A DNA stretch of 64,000 nucleotides from Bacteroidales bacterium. GTDB lineage: Bacteria; Bacteroidota; Bacteroidia; Bacteroidales; WCHB1-69. The translations under genes were made by a program, and so were the position numbers. Shown piece by piece: positions 8,536 to 16,317 of the stretch; position 1 is the first letter of the stretch; each line of letters opens with the position of its first letter. The notes under the pieces were generated by a model. The model was not told the origin of the DNA and made no database searches. It saw nothing but the letters and a program-made list of their open reading frames with translations. The DNA lies in the NCBI GenBank assembly GCA_017535665.1, contig JAFXTS010000025.1, positions 1-64,000 of the forward strand, in the 5' to 3' direction.

Positions 8536-10380
8536 CTACTCCACCGACACCGACTTGGCCAAGTTGCGGGGCTTATCGACATTGCAGCCGCGCAACACCG
8601 CCACATGGTAGGCCAGCAGCTGCAACGGCACGCACGAGATAAGAGGGGTGAGCAGCTCCTGTGTCTGCGGGATTTCGATACAATAGTCCGACATCTGTTT
8701 CACCAGTTCGTCGCCGCGGGTGACCACCGAGATGATTTTACCCTTGCGGGCCTTCACCTCCTGGATGTTGCTGACGGTCTTCTCGTAGGTCTCCTGCTCG
8801 GTGGCAAGCACCACCACGGGCATCTCCTCATCAATCAGCGCGATAGGACCATGCTTCATCTCCGCCGACGGGTAACCCTCAGCATGAATGTAAGAAATTT
8901 CCTTCAGCTTTAAGGCCCCTTCAAGTGCGACCGGGAAGTTGATGCCACGACCGAGGTAAATCGCATTCCGTTTGTCCACAAACGTCTTGGCGATTTCGCG
9001 GATCTGGTCGTTCAGTTTGAGAGTCTCTTCCACTTTGGCGGGAATTTCCTCCAAGTTGTTGACAATGTCGTGATATTCGGAGAGGGCGAGTGTACCCTTC
9101 TTGCGGGCGAGGCAGAGTGCCATCAGCGTAAGCACGGTCACCTGGGCGGTGAAGGCCTTGGTGGAGGCCACACCGATTTCAGGTCCGGCATGGGTGTACG
9201 AGCCGGCGTGGGTGGCGCGGGCGAGCGTGGAGCCCACCACATTGCAGATGCCAATCACCGTGGCGCCACGACTCTTGGCAAGCTCCACAGCGGCAATGGT
9301 GTCTGCGGTTTCTCCCGACTGAGAGATGGCAATCACCACGTCATCCTCATAGATGATAGGGTTTCTGTATCGAAATTCGGAGGCGTACTCCACCTCCACA
9401 GGCACACGCACCAAACTCTCAAACAGGTATTCAGCCACCGTGGCAGCATGCCACGAAGTGCCACATGCCACCATGATGAAACGACGGGCGTTCATCATTT
9501 TGGTCTCGTACTCGATAATTCCTCCCAAAGAAACCACATCCTTCTTCACATTCAAGCGGCCACGCATACTATCCTTTATGGCCTTCGGCTGCTCAAAAAT
9601 CTCTTTGAGCATATAATGTTCGAAGCCGCCCTTCTCAAGCTGTTCGAGGTTCATCACAAGTTTCTGCTGATAACGGCGTTGCTTTCCTTCTTCATTTACA
9701 TTCCTGATTTCCAACTTTTTACCAGGAATCGCAACCGCCACATCGCCATCCTCCAGATAGACCACCTTCTTGGTATATTCCACAATAGGTGCGCCGTCGG
9801 AGCCGACGAAGAACTCGTTGTCGCCCATGCCGATGAGCAGCGGACTGCCCTTCTTGGCGAGGATGAGTTGGTCGGGGGCATCAGCGGAAAGGATGGCCAA
9901 TGCGTAGGTGCCCACCACGCCCGACAGGGCGATACGGACGGCTTCGGGCAGCGTAACATCCTCCTTCTTGAAGATATCCTCCACCAGATGCACCAGCACC
10001 TCGGTATCGGTACCGCTTTTGAAGGTATAGCCACGGCTGATCAATTCCTGCTTCAGCACCAGATAGTTTTCGATGATGCCATTGTGGATGAGGGCGATCT
10101 TGCCGTCGGCGGATAGATGCGGGTGGGCGTTTTCGGTATTGGGTTCGCCGTGGGTGGCCCAGCGGGTATGGCCGATGCCCGTATGCGCCGACACATTCTT
10201 GTTGGCACACATCTCGTCCAAGTCAGCCACACGGCCGCGACATTTGTACAGGGCAATACCATCCTGCTGCAGTAATGCCACGCCGGCGCTGTCGTAACCG
10301 CGATATTCGAGTCGTTTTAATCCTTTAATCAGAATCGGGTATGCCTCTTTGCATCCCGTATAAGCAACAATTCCGCACAT
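8536..10380 (-). CDS. glmS: Glutamine--fructose-6-phosphate aminotransferase (isomerizing)
   Basis: GlmS makes glucosamine-6-phosphate from fructose-6-phosphate and glutamine, the entry to peptidoglycan and LPS amino sugars. The protein is 614 residues, the usual length. It starts MCGIVAY, so Cys2 becomes the N-terminal nucleophile of the class II glutamine amidotransferase domain (residues 1-230); GHTRWATHG follows near residue 75. Two SIS sugar isomerase domains fill the rest (ACGTSWHAA; SQSGETADT; FTAQVTVL), and the end KSVSVE is the conserved C-terminal loop that carries the active-site lysine. It is the third gene of a GT5-like / DUF4270 / glmS operon with 12- and 30-bp gaps. No glmS ribozyme is seen upstream, as expected outside Firmicutes. 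Confidence 0.97.
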   Translation of the reverse strand: MCGIVAYTGCKEAYPILIKGLKRLEYRGYDSAGVALLQQDGIALYKCRGRVADLDEMCANKNVSAHTGIGHTRWATHGEPNTENAHPHLSADGKIALIHNGIIENYLVLKQELISRGYTFKSGTDTEVLVHLVEDIFKKEDVTLPEAVRIALSGVVGTYALAILSADAPDQLILAKKGSPLLIGMGDNEFFVGSDGAPIVEYTKKVVYLEDGDVAVAIPGKKLEIRNVNEEGKQRRYQQKLVMNLEQLEKGGFEHYMLKEIFEQPKAIKDSMRGRLNVKKDVVSLGGIIEYETKMMNARRFIMVACGTSWHAATVAEYLFESLVRVPVEVEYASEFRYRNPIIYEDDVVIAISQSGETADTIAAVELAKSRGATVIGICNVVGSTLARATHAGSYTHAGPEIGVASTKAFTAQVTVLTLMALCLARKKGTLALSEYHDIVNNLEEIPAKVEETLKLNDQIREIAKTFVDKRNAIYLGRGINFPVALEGALKLKEISYIHAEGYPSAEMKHGPIALIDEEMPVVVLATEQETYEKTVSNIQEVKARKGKIISVVTRGDELVKQMSDYCIEIPQTQELLTPLISCVPLQLLAYHVAVLRGCNVDKPRNLAKSVSVE

Positions 10381-10410
10381 GATAGGTTAATGGTAAATGG
10401 TTTGAAAGGT

Positions 10411-11715
10411 CTAATATTCCGTATAATAGATTTCCAGACGGGCACGGTCAGTATAGATATTGTCGGTGCCTCGGAAAACGAGTCGGTTGCCGCGCACACC
10501 CGCACCGCTGACCACAATGTTGAGTCCGCTGTCGCTGTTTCCCGGCTTGAGTTTCTGCTGCACATAGTTGGTGATTCTGAAGCGATACTCCTTCGTCTTT
10601 TCATCATAGATGCCACCGAAATAGCTGCTGGAAGTAAGAGAAGCATCATCAGGGGTATAGGAGGTGGTGCCGTCCGACTTGACGACCTGCAGCGAGAGGT
10701 TATAGGGCTGGAAGAAGTAGTCCTCATCGGCAGAGACATTAGTCAGCACCAGCTCGGCACGGTTGATAATCACATTCTTACCCTCAAAGGCCTGTTTCAG
10801 ATCGGCGAAGGTGACGCGGGTTTTCACGCCGCCTGTCGGCTGCAGGTAGAGGGTTTGTGTGCCGAGGGTGGTGTCGCCCTGCAGCACCTGCCGCTGGAAG
10901 TCGATATCGCCACGCGTGTAGTCGTGGGTATAAAAGTTGTACCGCACGCAGGTGTTTGAAACCGGGAATGTATATTTCTTACGTTCGTGACCGACTCTAT
11001 AGTAGAGGGTGATGCCCGTCATAGCGGAAGTAAGGCTCATGTAGCAGAGGTTGCCGGTGCGACCGGGGATGGCCTCCGCGCGCACGCAGAGTCCGTAGAA
11101 GGAATTCTGGAAAGCGCTCTCATTGACCAGCTGCGAATGGGTCATGTGGAGCAGTCTCTCGCCGAACTCGTTGGTGAGGCGCAGCCGCAGGTGTGCGGCG
11201 GTCGTTGCGGTGTCAAGTTTCACGGGAGTGGTGGGTAGCGGACGGATGTAAGTGCTGTTGTACACGAGGTCGGTAGGGTGCACCTGCGGATTGTCATCGT
11301 TGCTATAGTACTGGTCGGCAGTAAGTGCTTCCGCCAGTTCGAAGGCGCTGAAGCGGATGGGCGACATCGTATCGCCGAAATAGCCCGAATACTGGAGGTT
11401 GAGCACCACCGAGTCGAGCACGGCCTGTTTGGGAAACACCGTATTGCTGCCCGACACTGTGAACTGGGTGCAGAAGCCGGCGGCGGTCTGTCCGAAGACG
11501 GGGTCGTTGATCGTACCTACTACGTTGTTGAGGAGCCCTTTAGTGGGGAGCGAATCCTCCAAAATAGAATGGGCTGAAATAGTGACTTCGGTAAAGTCTG
11601 CGCCAAGGATATCTTCGTCTTGGAGATTCAAGCCGATAACGTCAATTTCTTTTTTGCAGCTGCAAAAGCACAACACCCAAAGGGCGAGCAGCAGGATTGA
11701 ACCGCATTTTTTCAT
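10411..11715 (-). CDS. DUF4270 family lipoprotein
   Basis: A 434-residue predicted lipoprotein: the signal sequence ends in a lipobox around Cys20 (VLCFCSCKKE). The rest is beta-rich, with the family's typical early segment NLQDEDILGADFTEVTI, a GTINDPVFGQTAAGFCTQF stretch, and a late RFRITNYVQQKL region. DUF4270 proteins are widespread in Bacteroidota and commonly sit between glmS and a glycogen-synthase-like gene, as here; their function is unknown. Tight spacing (12 and 30 bp) argues that the three genes are co-transcribed from the -7 box at 12571-12578. A surface or outer-membrane-facing location is an inference from the lipoprotein signal. Confidence 0.85.
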   Translation of the reverse strand: MKKCGSILLLALWVLCFCSCKKEIDVIGLNLQDEDILGADFTEVTISAHSILEDSLPTKGLLNNVVGTINDPVFGQTAAGFCTQFTVSGSNTVFPKQAVLDSVVLNLQYSGYFGDTMSPIRFSAFELAEALTADQYYSNDDNPQVHPTDLVYNSTYIRPLPTTPVKLDTATTAAHLRLRLTNEFGERLLHMTHSQLVNESAFQNSFYGLCVRAEAIPGRTGNLCYMSLTSAMTGITLYYRVGHERKKYTFPVSNTCVRYNFYTHDYTRGDIDFQRQVLQGDTTLGTQTLYLQPTGGVKTRVTFADLKQAFEGKNVIINRAELVLTNVSADEDYFFQPYNLSLQVVKSDGTTSYTPDDASLTSSSYFGGIYDEKTKEYRFRITNYVQQKLKPGNSDSGLNIVVSGAGVRGNRLVFRGTDNIYTDRARLEIYYTEY

Positions 11716-11727
11716 TGCAAGATGTGA

Positions 11728-12552
11728 TTAGAAAGTCAGAGGGGTCTTTTCCATCAGGTTGTCGTAAAAGTCGTTGTACTTCTCCACATAGTCATCGGTG
11801 GTGGGATGCACGAACAGGTCGCGGGGATAGGCGTCGAAGATAGGCTGGAGGTTGGCGTCATATTCGGGATGGGCGATGACGGCAGCGTCTGAGAACTCGA
11901 GCGCCTTGCGAATCAACTCGGGATAGCCCGCATTTTCAAGGCCTGCGGCGAAATTCTCCTCGATGCCCGTACCCACCAGCTTCTTCTGAAAATTGGGGGC
12001 AAGCGGCTCGGCAAACTGGTCATTATAAACAGAATAAACCAAACGGGTGTCCTGGAAAAGAGGATTGTCTTTATAACAAGTCTTGATAAAAAGAGGAACC
12101 ATAGAGGTAATCCAGCCGTGGCAGTGGATGATGTCGGGCGCCCAACCCAATTTGCGAACCGTTTCGATTACACCTTTGGCGAAGAAAATCATCCTTTCGT
12201 CATTATCTCCAAAAAACGCCCCTTCTGGGTCACGGTATAGTTGCTTCCGTTTGAAATAGTCGTCACTGTCAATGAAGTAAATCTGCATACGCACCACCTG
12301 CAGGGAGGCCACCTTGATAATCAAAGGATGGTCGGAATTATCCAAGATAATATTCTGTCCCGACAGGCGAATCACCTCATGAAGTTGGTTCTTGCGCTCG
12401 TTGATACATCCGAATTTTGGCATAAACGTGCGGATTTCATTCTCCCTTTCCTGAATTCCTTGGGGAAGAAATCTACAAATATTAGACACATAACTCTCTG
12501 GAAGATACGGATATATCTCCGGTGCCACATACAAAATCCTCTTTTTTGGCAT
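11728..12552 (-). CDS. Glycogen/starch synthase N-domain-only protein (GT5-like half)
   Basis: A 274-residue protein matching only the N-terminal Rossmann domain of GT5 glycogen synthases (ILYVAPEIYPYLPESY; DIIHCHGWITSMVPLFI; LVYSVYNDQF). Full glycogen synthases are about 470-550 residues with a second GT1-like domain that supplies much of the nucleotide-sugar site. That domain is absent here, and the ADP-glucose loop motif KTGGL, normally just after the first strand, is replaced by YLPESY. It is therefore unlikely to be a working glycogen synthase. Proteins of this length beside DUF4270 and glmS are common in Bacteroidales, so the shortness is ancestral rather than a recent truncation. The link to glmS suggests a role tied to amino-sugar or envelope supply, which is speculation. 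Confidence 0.8.
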   Translation of the reverse strand: MPKKRILYVAPEIYPYLPESYVSNICRFLPQGIQERENEIRTFMPKFGCINERKNQLHEVIRLSGQNIILDNSDHPLIIKVASLQVVRMQIYFIDSDDYFKRKQLYRDPEGAFFGDNDERMIFFAKGVIETVRKLGWAPDIIHCHGWITSMVPLFIKTCYKDNPLFQDTRLVYSVYNDQFAEPLAPNFQKKLVGTGIEENFAAGLENAGYPELIRKALEFSDAAVIAHPEYDANLQPIFDAYPRDLFVHPTTDDYVEKYNDFYDNLMEKTPLTF

Positions 12553-12570
12553 AAGCTAAAAATTTGATTG

Positions 12571-12601
12571 CAAAAGTACAAAAATTATTTATAATTTACA
12601 A
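12571..12601 (-). promoter_or_regulatory. Promoter of the GT5-half / DUF4270 / glmS operon
   Basis: On the minus strand a TTG (12599-12601), a 20-base spacer and TACTTTTG (12571-12578) match the Bacteroidota -33/-7 promoter architecture. The start codon is about 19 bases beyond the -7 box, so the leader is very short. Confidence 0.7.
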
Positions 12602-12681
12602 TAAACGATTGATTTTTTTCAATAAAAATGACAAAATGACAATTTTCTTCACCCACTTTCTCACAAAAAATTTTTTTGTTG

Positions 12682-12689
12682 TAAATTTG
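12682..12689 (+). promoter_or_regulatory. -7 box for the M16 protease gene
   Basis: TAAATTTG followed by C, 20 bases before the ATG at 12710. It is divergent from the operon promoter at 12571-12601; the two share about 100 bases of AT-rich DNA. Confidence 0.55.
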
Positions 12690-12709
12690 CCGCCGTAAAA
12701 ATTATAAGC

Positions 12710-15631
12710 ATGAAAAAAATCATCCCCATCTTTATCTTCCTTATAGGTATTATCTTCATTGCCCCCGCTCAAAAAACCTACCGCTACGAAACCATCGAGG
12801 GCGACCCCTTCGGAACCAAAATCTACACCTTGCAAAATGGCTTAAAAGTCTATATGTCTGTGTATAAAGATGCTCCGCGCATCCAGACTTACATAGCCGT
12901 TCGCGTGGGCAGCAAGAACGACCCGCACGAGACCACCGGTCTGGCCCACTACCTCGAGCACCTTATGTTCAAAGGAACCAGCCACATCGGCACCTCCGAC
13001 TGGGAGAAAGAAAAGCCCATACTGGAACAGATAGAACAGCAGTTTGAGATCTACCGCACGGAGACCGACCCCGCCCGCCGTGCCGCCATCTACCACGTCA
13101 TCGACAGTCTCTCGTATGTGGCCAGCGGATACGCCATTCCCAACGAGTATGTGAAACTGATGAAACATATCGGCTCCAACGGCACCAACGCATGGACCTC
13201 CAACGACAACACAGTCTATGTGGAAGATATCCCTTCCAACCAGCTCGAAACGTGGGCGATGATTCAAGGAGAACGCTTCAGCGATCCCGTTATCCGCTTG
13301 TTCCACACCGAGTTAGAGACGGTTTATGAGGAGAAGAACCGCTCGCTCACCAGCGACAGCCGCAAGGCCAGCGAAGCCATGCTCACCGCCCTCTACCCCT
13401 CCTACCCCTACGGCACACAGACCACCCTCGGTGATCCCGAACACCTCAAGAATCCCTCCATCACCAACATCAAACGGTTTGTGAGCACCTACTATGTACC
13501 CAATAACATGGCCATCGTGCTCGCCGGCGACTTCAACCCCGACGAGGCAGTGGCCATCATCGAGAAATATTTCGGCAAGATGGAAGCCAAGCGTTTCCCG
13601 AAATTAGCCGCCCCCGCCGAAGCCGAAACCAAACCTCTGAAGAGTTCATCAGAACTGACCATCGTGGGACAAGAGGCTGAATTTGTGAGCATTGCCTACC
13701 GCATCGGCAAGCCCGCCAACGCCCAAGAGCAATACCTGCTCCGCATGCTCGACTATGTGCTTAACAATGGCAAATGCGGTCTTATCGACCTGAACATCAA
13801 CCAAAAACAACTCACCGCCAGTGCCTCCGCATACCCCTACGTGCTGTGCGACAACTCCTCTTTCGTGCTGTATGGGAAACCCAAGAAGGGACAAACCCTC
13901 AAGGAGGTGGAAGCCCTGCTGCTAGAACAGCTGCAGCTGGTGTGCGACGGCAACTTCAGCGATGAACTTATGACGGGTGCCATCAACAACATGAAATTGC
14001 AGGAGATGAGACAGTTAGAGAGCAATAGCTCGCGGGCTTCCAAGATGCTCAACGCCTTCACCAACGCCGTTCCATGGTCGGAGGCCTGCAAGTCCATCGA
14101 CATCTATGCCGGCATCACCAAGCAGCAACTGGTAGAATTCGCCAAAAAGTACTTCGACGGCACCGGCCACGTCACCATCTACAAGGTGCAAGGCGACCCC
14201 GAAGATGTGCATCCCGTGGCCAAACCGCCCATCACCCCCATCCAGGTCAACCGCGATGCAGAATCCGACTATTTCAAGATGGTGAAAGCCCGCAAAGTGG
14301 CTGACATAGAGCCTGTTTTCGTAGATTTCAAAAAAGCCATCCAAAGCGGTGAACTCGACAAGAAAATCGAGTCGCACATCTATTGCGTGAAGAATGTGGA
14401 GAACCAATATTTCAATCTGCAGATTGTTTTTGAGGAGGGCGAACTGATGCGCCGCGAGCTCCCTATCGCCACAGCATACGTCAACTATTTGGGTACCAGC
14501 ACCCTCACCGCCGAAGAGGTGAAGGCCCGTTTCTATCAGATGGCCTGCAACTTCAGCGTGTCGTGCTCGGATGAAAGGACCTTCGTCCACCTTTCAGGTC
14601 TGAGCGAGAACTTCGAGCCTGCCCTTGCCCTCGCCTTGGAGGTGCTGCGCGACGGGAAGCCCGATGCCACCTCTTTCAACGCCATGATTGAGAACCGCAT
14701 CAAGAACATGGAGGATGCCAAGAAGAGTCAGGACAAGGTGCTGGCCGCCCTGCGCGTGTATGGCGAATATGGTCCAGAATTAGTCAACTTCTCGCTGAAA
14801 CCCAATGAGATGCGCGAGCTGAAACCCGAGATGGTCACGGAAGAGCTGCACCACCTGCTGGAGTGCGCCCCTGAATTCCTGTACTACGGTCCCCTTACCG
14901 TAAAGCAGGTGCGCAAAGTGTTGGCCGCCCACTACCAGCTGCCCGACAGCGACCACGCCTCTAGCGTCACCAACGACTTTGAGAACCGCCCCGTCACCGC
15001 CAACCAGGTCTTTTTCGTACCCTATAACGCCAAGCAGGCCCGCCTCGTGACCTACACCCGTGGTCCGCAGTACGACCGCGCCATGATGCCTATCGTCACC
15101 ATGTACAACAGCTATTTCGGCGGTGGCATGAACGCCATCGTCTTCCAGGAGATGCGCGAGAAACGCTCCCTCGCCTACACTGCCCAATCCTCCTACATCA
15201 TCTCCAGCAAACCCATGGACTACACCTACAACTACTCCTTCATCGGCACCCAGAACGACAAGGTGGTGGACGCATGGACGGCCTTCAACGAGCTGTTTAA
15301 CAGCATGCCCGAGTCGCAGGCGGCCTTCGAGCTGGCCCAACAAAACAGCAAGACCAACATTGCCACCAACCGCATCACCAAGGGCGCCATCCTCACCTCC
15401 TTCATCACCAACCAGCGGTTCGGCTTCAGCTACGACCGCCGCAAGGATATCTACGAGGCTCTCGACGGTTTCACCCTGCAAGATGTGGTCGATTTCAACC
15501 ATCAATATATAAAAGACCAACCTAAAATCTACATGGTGTTAGGCCGCGAAAGCGAAATCGACCTGAAACAGATTGAGGAGAAATTCGGTCCGGTGAAGAA
15601 ATTGACGCTGGAGGAGATCTTTGGATATTAG
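12710..15631 (+). CDS. M16 family zinc metallopeptidase (pitrilysin/insulinase-like), exported
   Basis: A 973-residue protein with a signal peptide ending APAQ. The inverted zinc motif HYLEH is at residues 80-84, with the third ligand Glu in ELETVYEEKNR about 77 residues later, as in M16 peptidases. There are two tandem halves: the active N-terminal half (30-480) and a second half (540-970) that keeps the Arg/Tyr substrate-binding pair in EMREKRSLAYTAQ near residue 830. Single-chain periplasmic M16 enzymes of about 950 residues degrade peptides and small unfolded proteins. The gene is monocistronic-looking: its own -7 box lies upstream and a repeat tract begins at its stop codon. Substrate is unknown. 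Confidence 0.92.
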   Translation: MKKIIPIFIFLIGIIFIAPAQKTYRYETIEGDPFGTKIYTLQNGLKVYMSVYKDAPRIQTYIAVRVGSKNDPHETTGLAHYLEHLMFKGTSHIGTSDWEKEKPILEQIEQQFEIYRTETDPARRAAIYHVIDSLSYVASGYAIPNEYVKLMKHIGSNGTNAWTSNDNTVYVEDIPSNQLETWAMIQGERFSDPVIRLFHTELETVYEEKNRSLTSDSRKASEAMLTALYPSYPYGTQTTLGDPEHLKNPSITNIKRFVSTYYVPNNMAIVLAGDFNPDEAVAIIEKYFGKMEAKRFPKLAAPAEAETKPLKSSSELTIVGQEAEFVSIAYRIGKPANAQEQYLLRMLDYVLNNGKCGLIDLNINQKQLTASASAYPYVLCDNSSFVLYGKPKKGQTLKEVEALLLEQLQLVCDGNFSDELMTGAINNMKLQEMRQLESNSSRASKMLNAFTNAVPWSEACKSIDIYAGITKQQLVEFAKKYFDGTGHVTIYKVQGDPEDVHPVAKPPITPIQVNRDAESDYFKMVKARKVADIEPVFVDFKKAIQSGELDKKIESHIYCVKNVENQYFNLQIVFEEGELMRRELPIATAYVNYLGTSTLTAEEVKARFYQMACNFSVSCSDERTFVHLSGLSENFEPALALALEVLRDGKPDATSFNAMIENRIKNMEDAKKSQDKVLAALRVYGEYGPELVNFSLKPNEMRELKPEMVTEELHHLLECAPEFLYYGPLTVKQVRKVLAAHYQLPDSDHASSVTNDFENRPVTANQVFFVPYNAKQARLVTYTRGPQYDRAMMPIVTMYNSYFGGGMNAIVFQEMREKRSLAYTAQSSYIISSKPMDYTYNYSFIGTQNDKVVDAWTAFNELFNSMPESQAAFELAQQNSKTNIATNRITKGAILTSFITNQRFGFSYDRRKDIYEALDGFTLQDVVDFNHQYIKDQPKIYMVLGRESEIDLKQIEEKFGPVKKLTLEEIFGY

Positions 15632-15690
15632 TTAAAAGTTAAAAGTTGAAAGTTAAGAGTTAAGGAGTTAAGAAGTTAAGAAGTTAAGGA
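15630..15690. repeat. Short tandem repeat tract (7-8 bp units)
   Basis: Beginning in the stop codon of the M16 gene, the tract runs GTTAAAA, GTTAAAA, GTTGAAA, GTTAAGA, then 8-bp units AGTTAAGR. It is the same repeat family as the longer array at 45529-45640. It is purine-rich on the plus strand and has no hairpin potential. Confidence 0.85.
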
Positions 15691-15770
15691 GTGTGAGTCT
15701 CGCTAAAACACGAAACAGGCAATTAGAACAAATCAACCAATATTATCAACCATTTAAAAATCAAAACATT

Positions 15771-16286
15771 ATGATTAACGAAAGAATGCAGAAAGAGATC
15801 AACGAACAGATCAATGCAGAATTGTGGTCTGGCTACCTTTATTTGAGCATGTCGGCATGGTTCACCCAGAACAACCTGCCCGGCTTCGCCAACTGGATGT
15901 ACATCCAATATCAGGAGGAGTTCACCCACGCGATGAAGATGTTCCGCTATATCCACGAGCGCGGCGGCGTGGTGACCTTGAAGCCCATCAAGGCTGTTGA
16001 TACCAAATGGAAGAGTGCCACGGCCATCTTCGAGCAGACCCTCAGCCACGAGCGCACCGTCACCAGCCTCATCAACTCGCTGATGGACACCGCCCACGAA
16101 ATCCGCGACTACGCCACCATCAACTTCCTCAACTGGTACGTTGACGAGCAGGTGGAAGAAGAAGCTCATGCTGAAGAGATTCTCGAGAAGGTGAAGATGA
16201 TCGAGAAGGACAAGGCTGCCATGTACAACCTCGACAAAGAGCTCAGCACCCGCGTTTTTGTGGATGCCACCCTCAACGCAGAGTAA
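15771..16286 (+). CDS. ftnA: Ferritin (non-heme, bacterial FtnA type)
   Basis: A 171-residue ferritin that oxidises Fe(II) and stores iron as a ferric mineral in a 24-subunit cage. The start at 15771 (MINERMQKEINEQINAELWS) is the normal family start; an upstream in-frame extension would be atypical. Ferroxidase residues are visible: Glu in EQINAELWSGYLY, the Glu/His pair in YQEEFTHAMKMF near residue 50-53, and Glu in WYVDEQVEEEAHAEEIL near 127-131. The preceding 80 bases hold no obvious -7 box. The TonB receptor gene starts 31 bp after the stop, so ferritin, receptor and metal-binding protein may form a metal-handling group. Confidence 0.95.
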   Translation: MINERMQKEINEQINAELWSGYLYLSMSAWFTQNNLPGFANWMYIQYQEEFTHAMKMFRYIHERGGVVTLKPIKAVDTKWKSATAIFEQTLSHERTVTSLINSLMDTAHEIRDYATINFLNWYVDEQVEEEAHAEEILEKVKMIEKDKAAMYNLDKELSTRVFVDATLNAE

Positions 16287-16317
16287 TCTGACAGTTTTCC
16301 ACAGAGCGCCCGTAACG

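Noticed and set aside
10381..10410. glmS ribozyme or riboswitch
   Set aside because: Only 30 bases separate glmS from the preceding gene of its operon, too short for the ribozyme.
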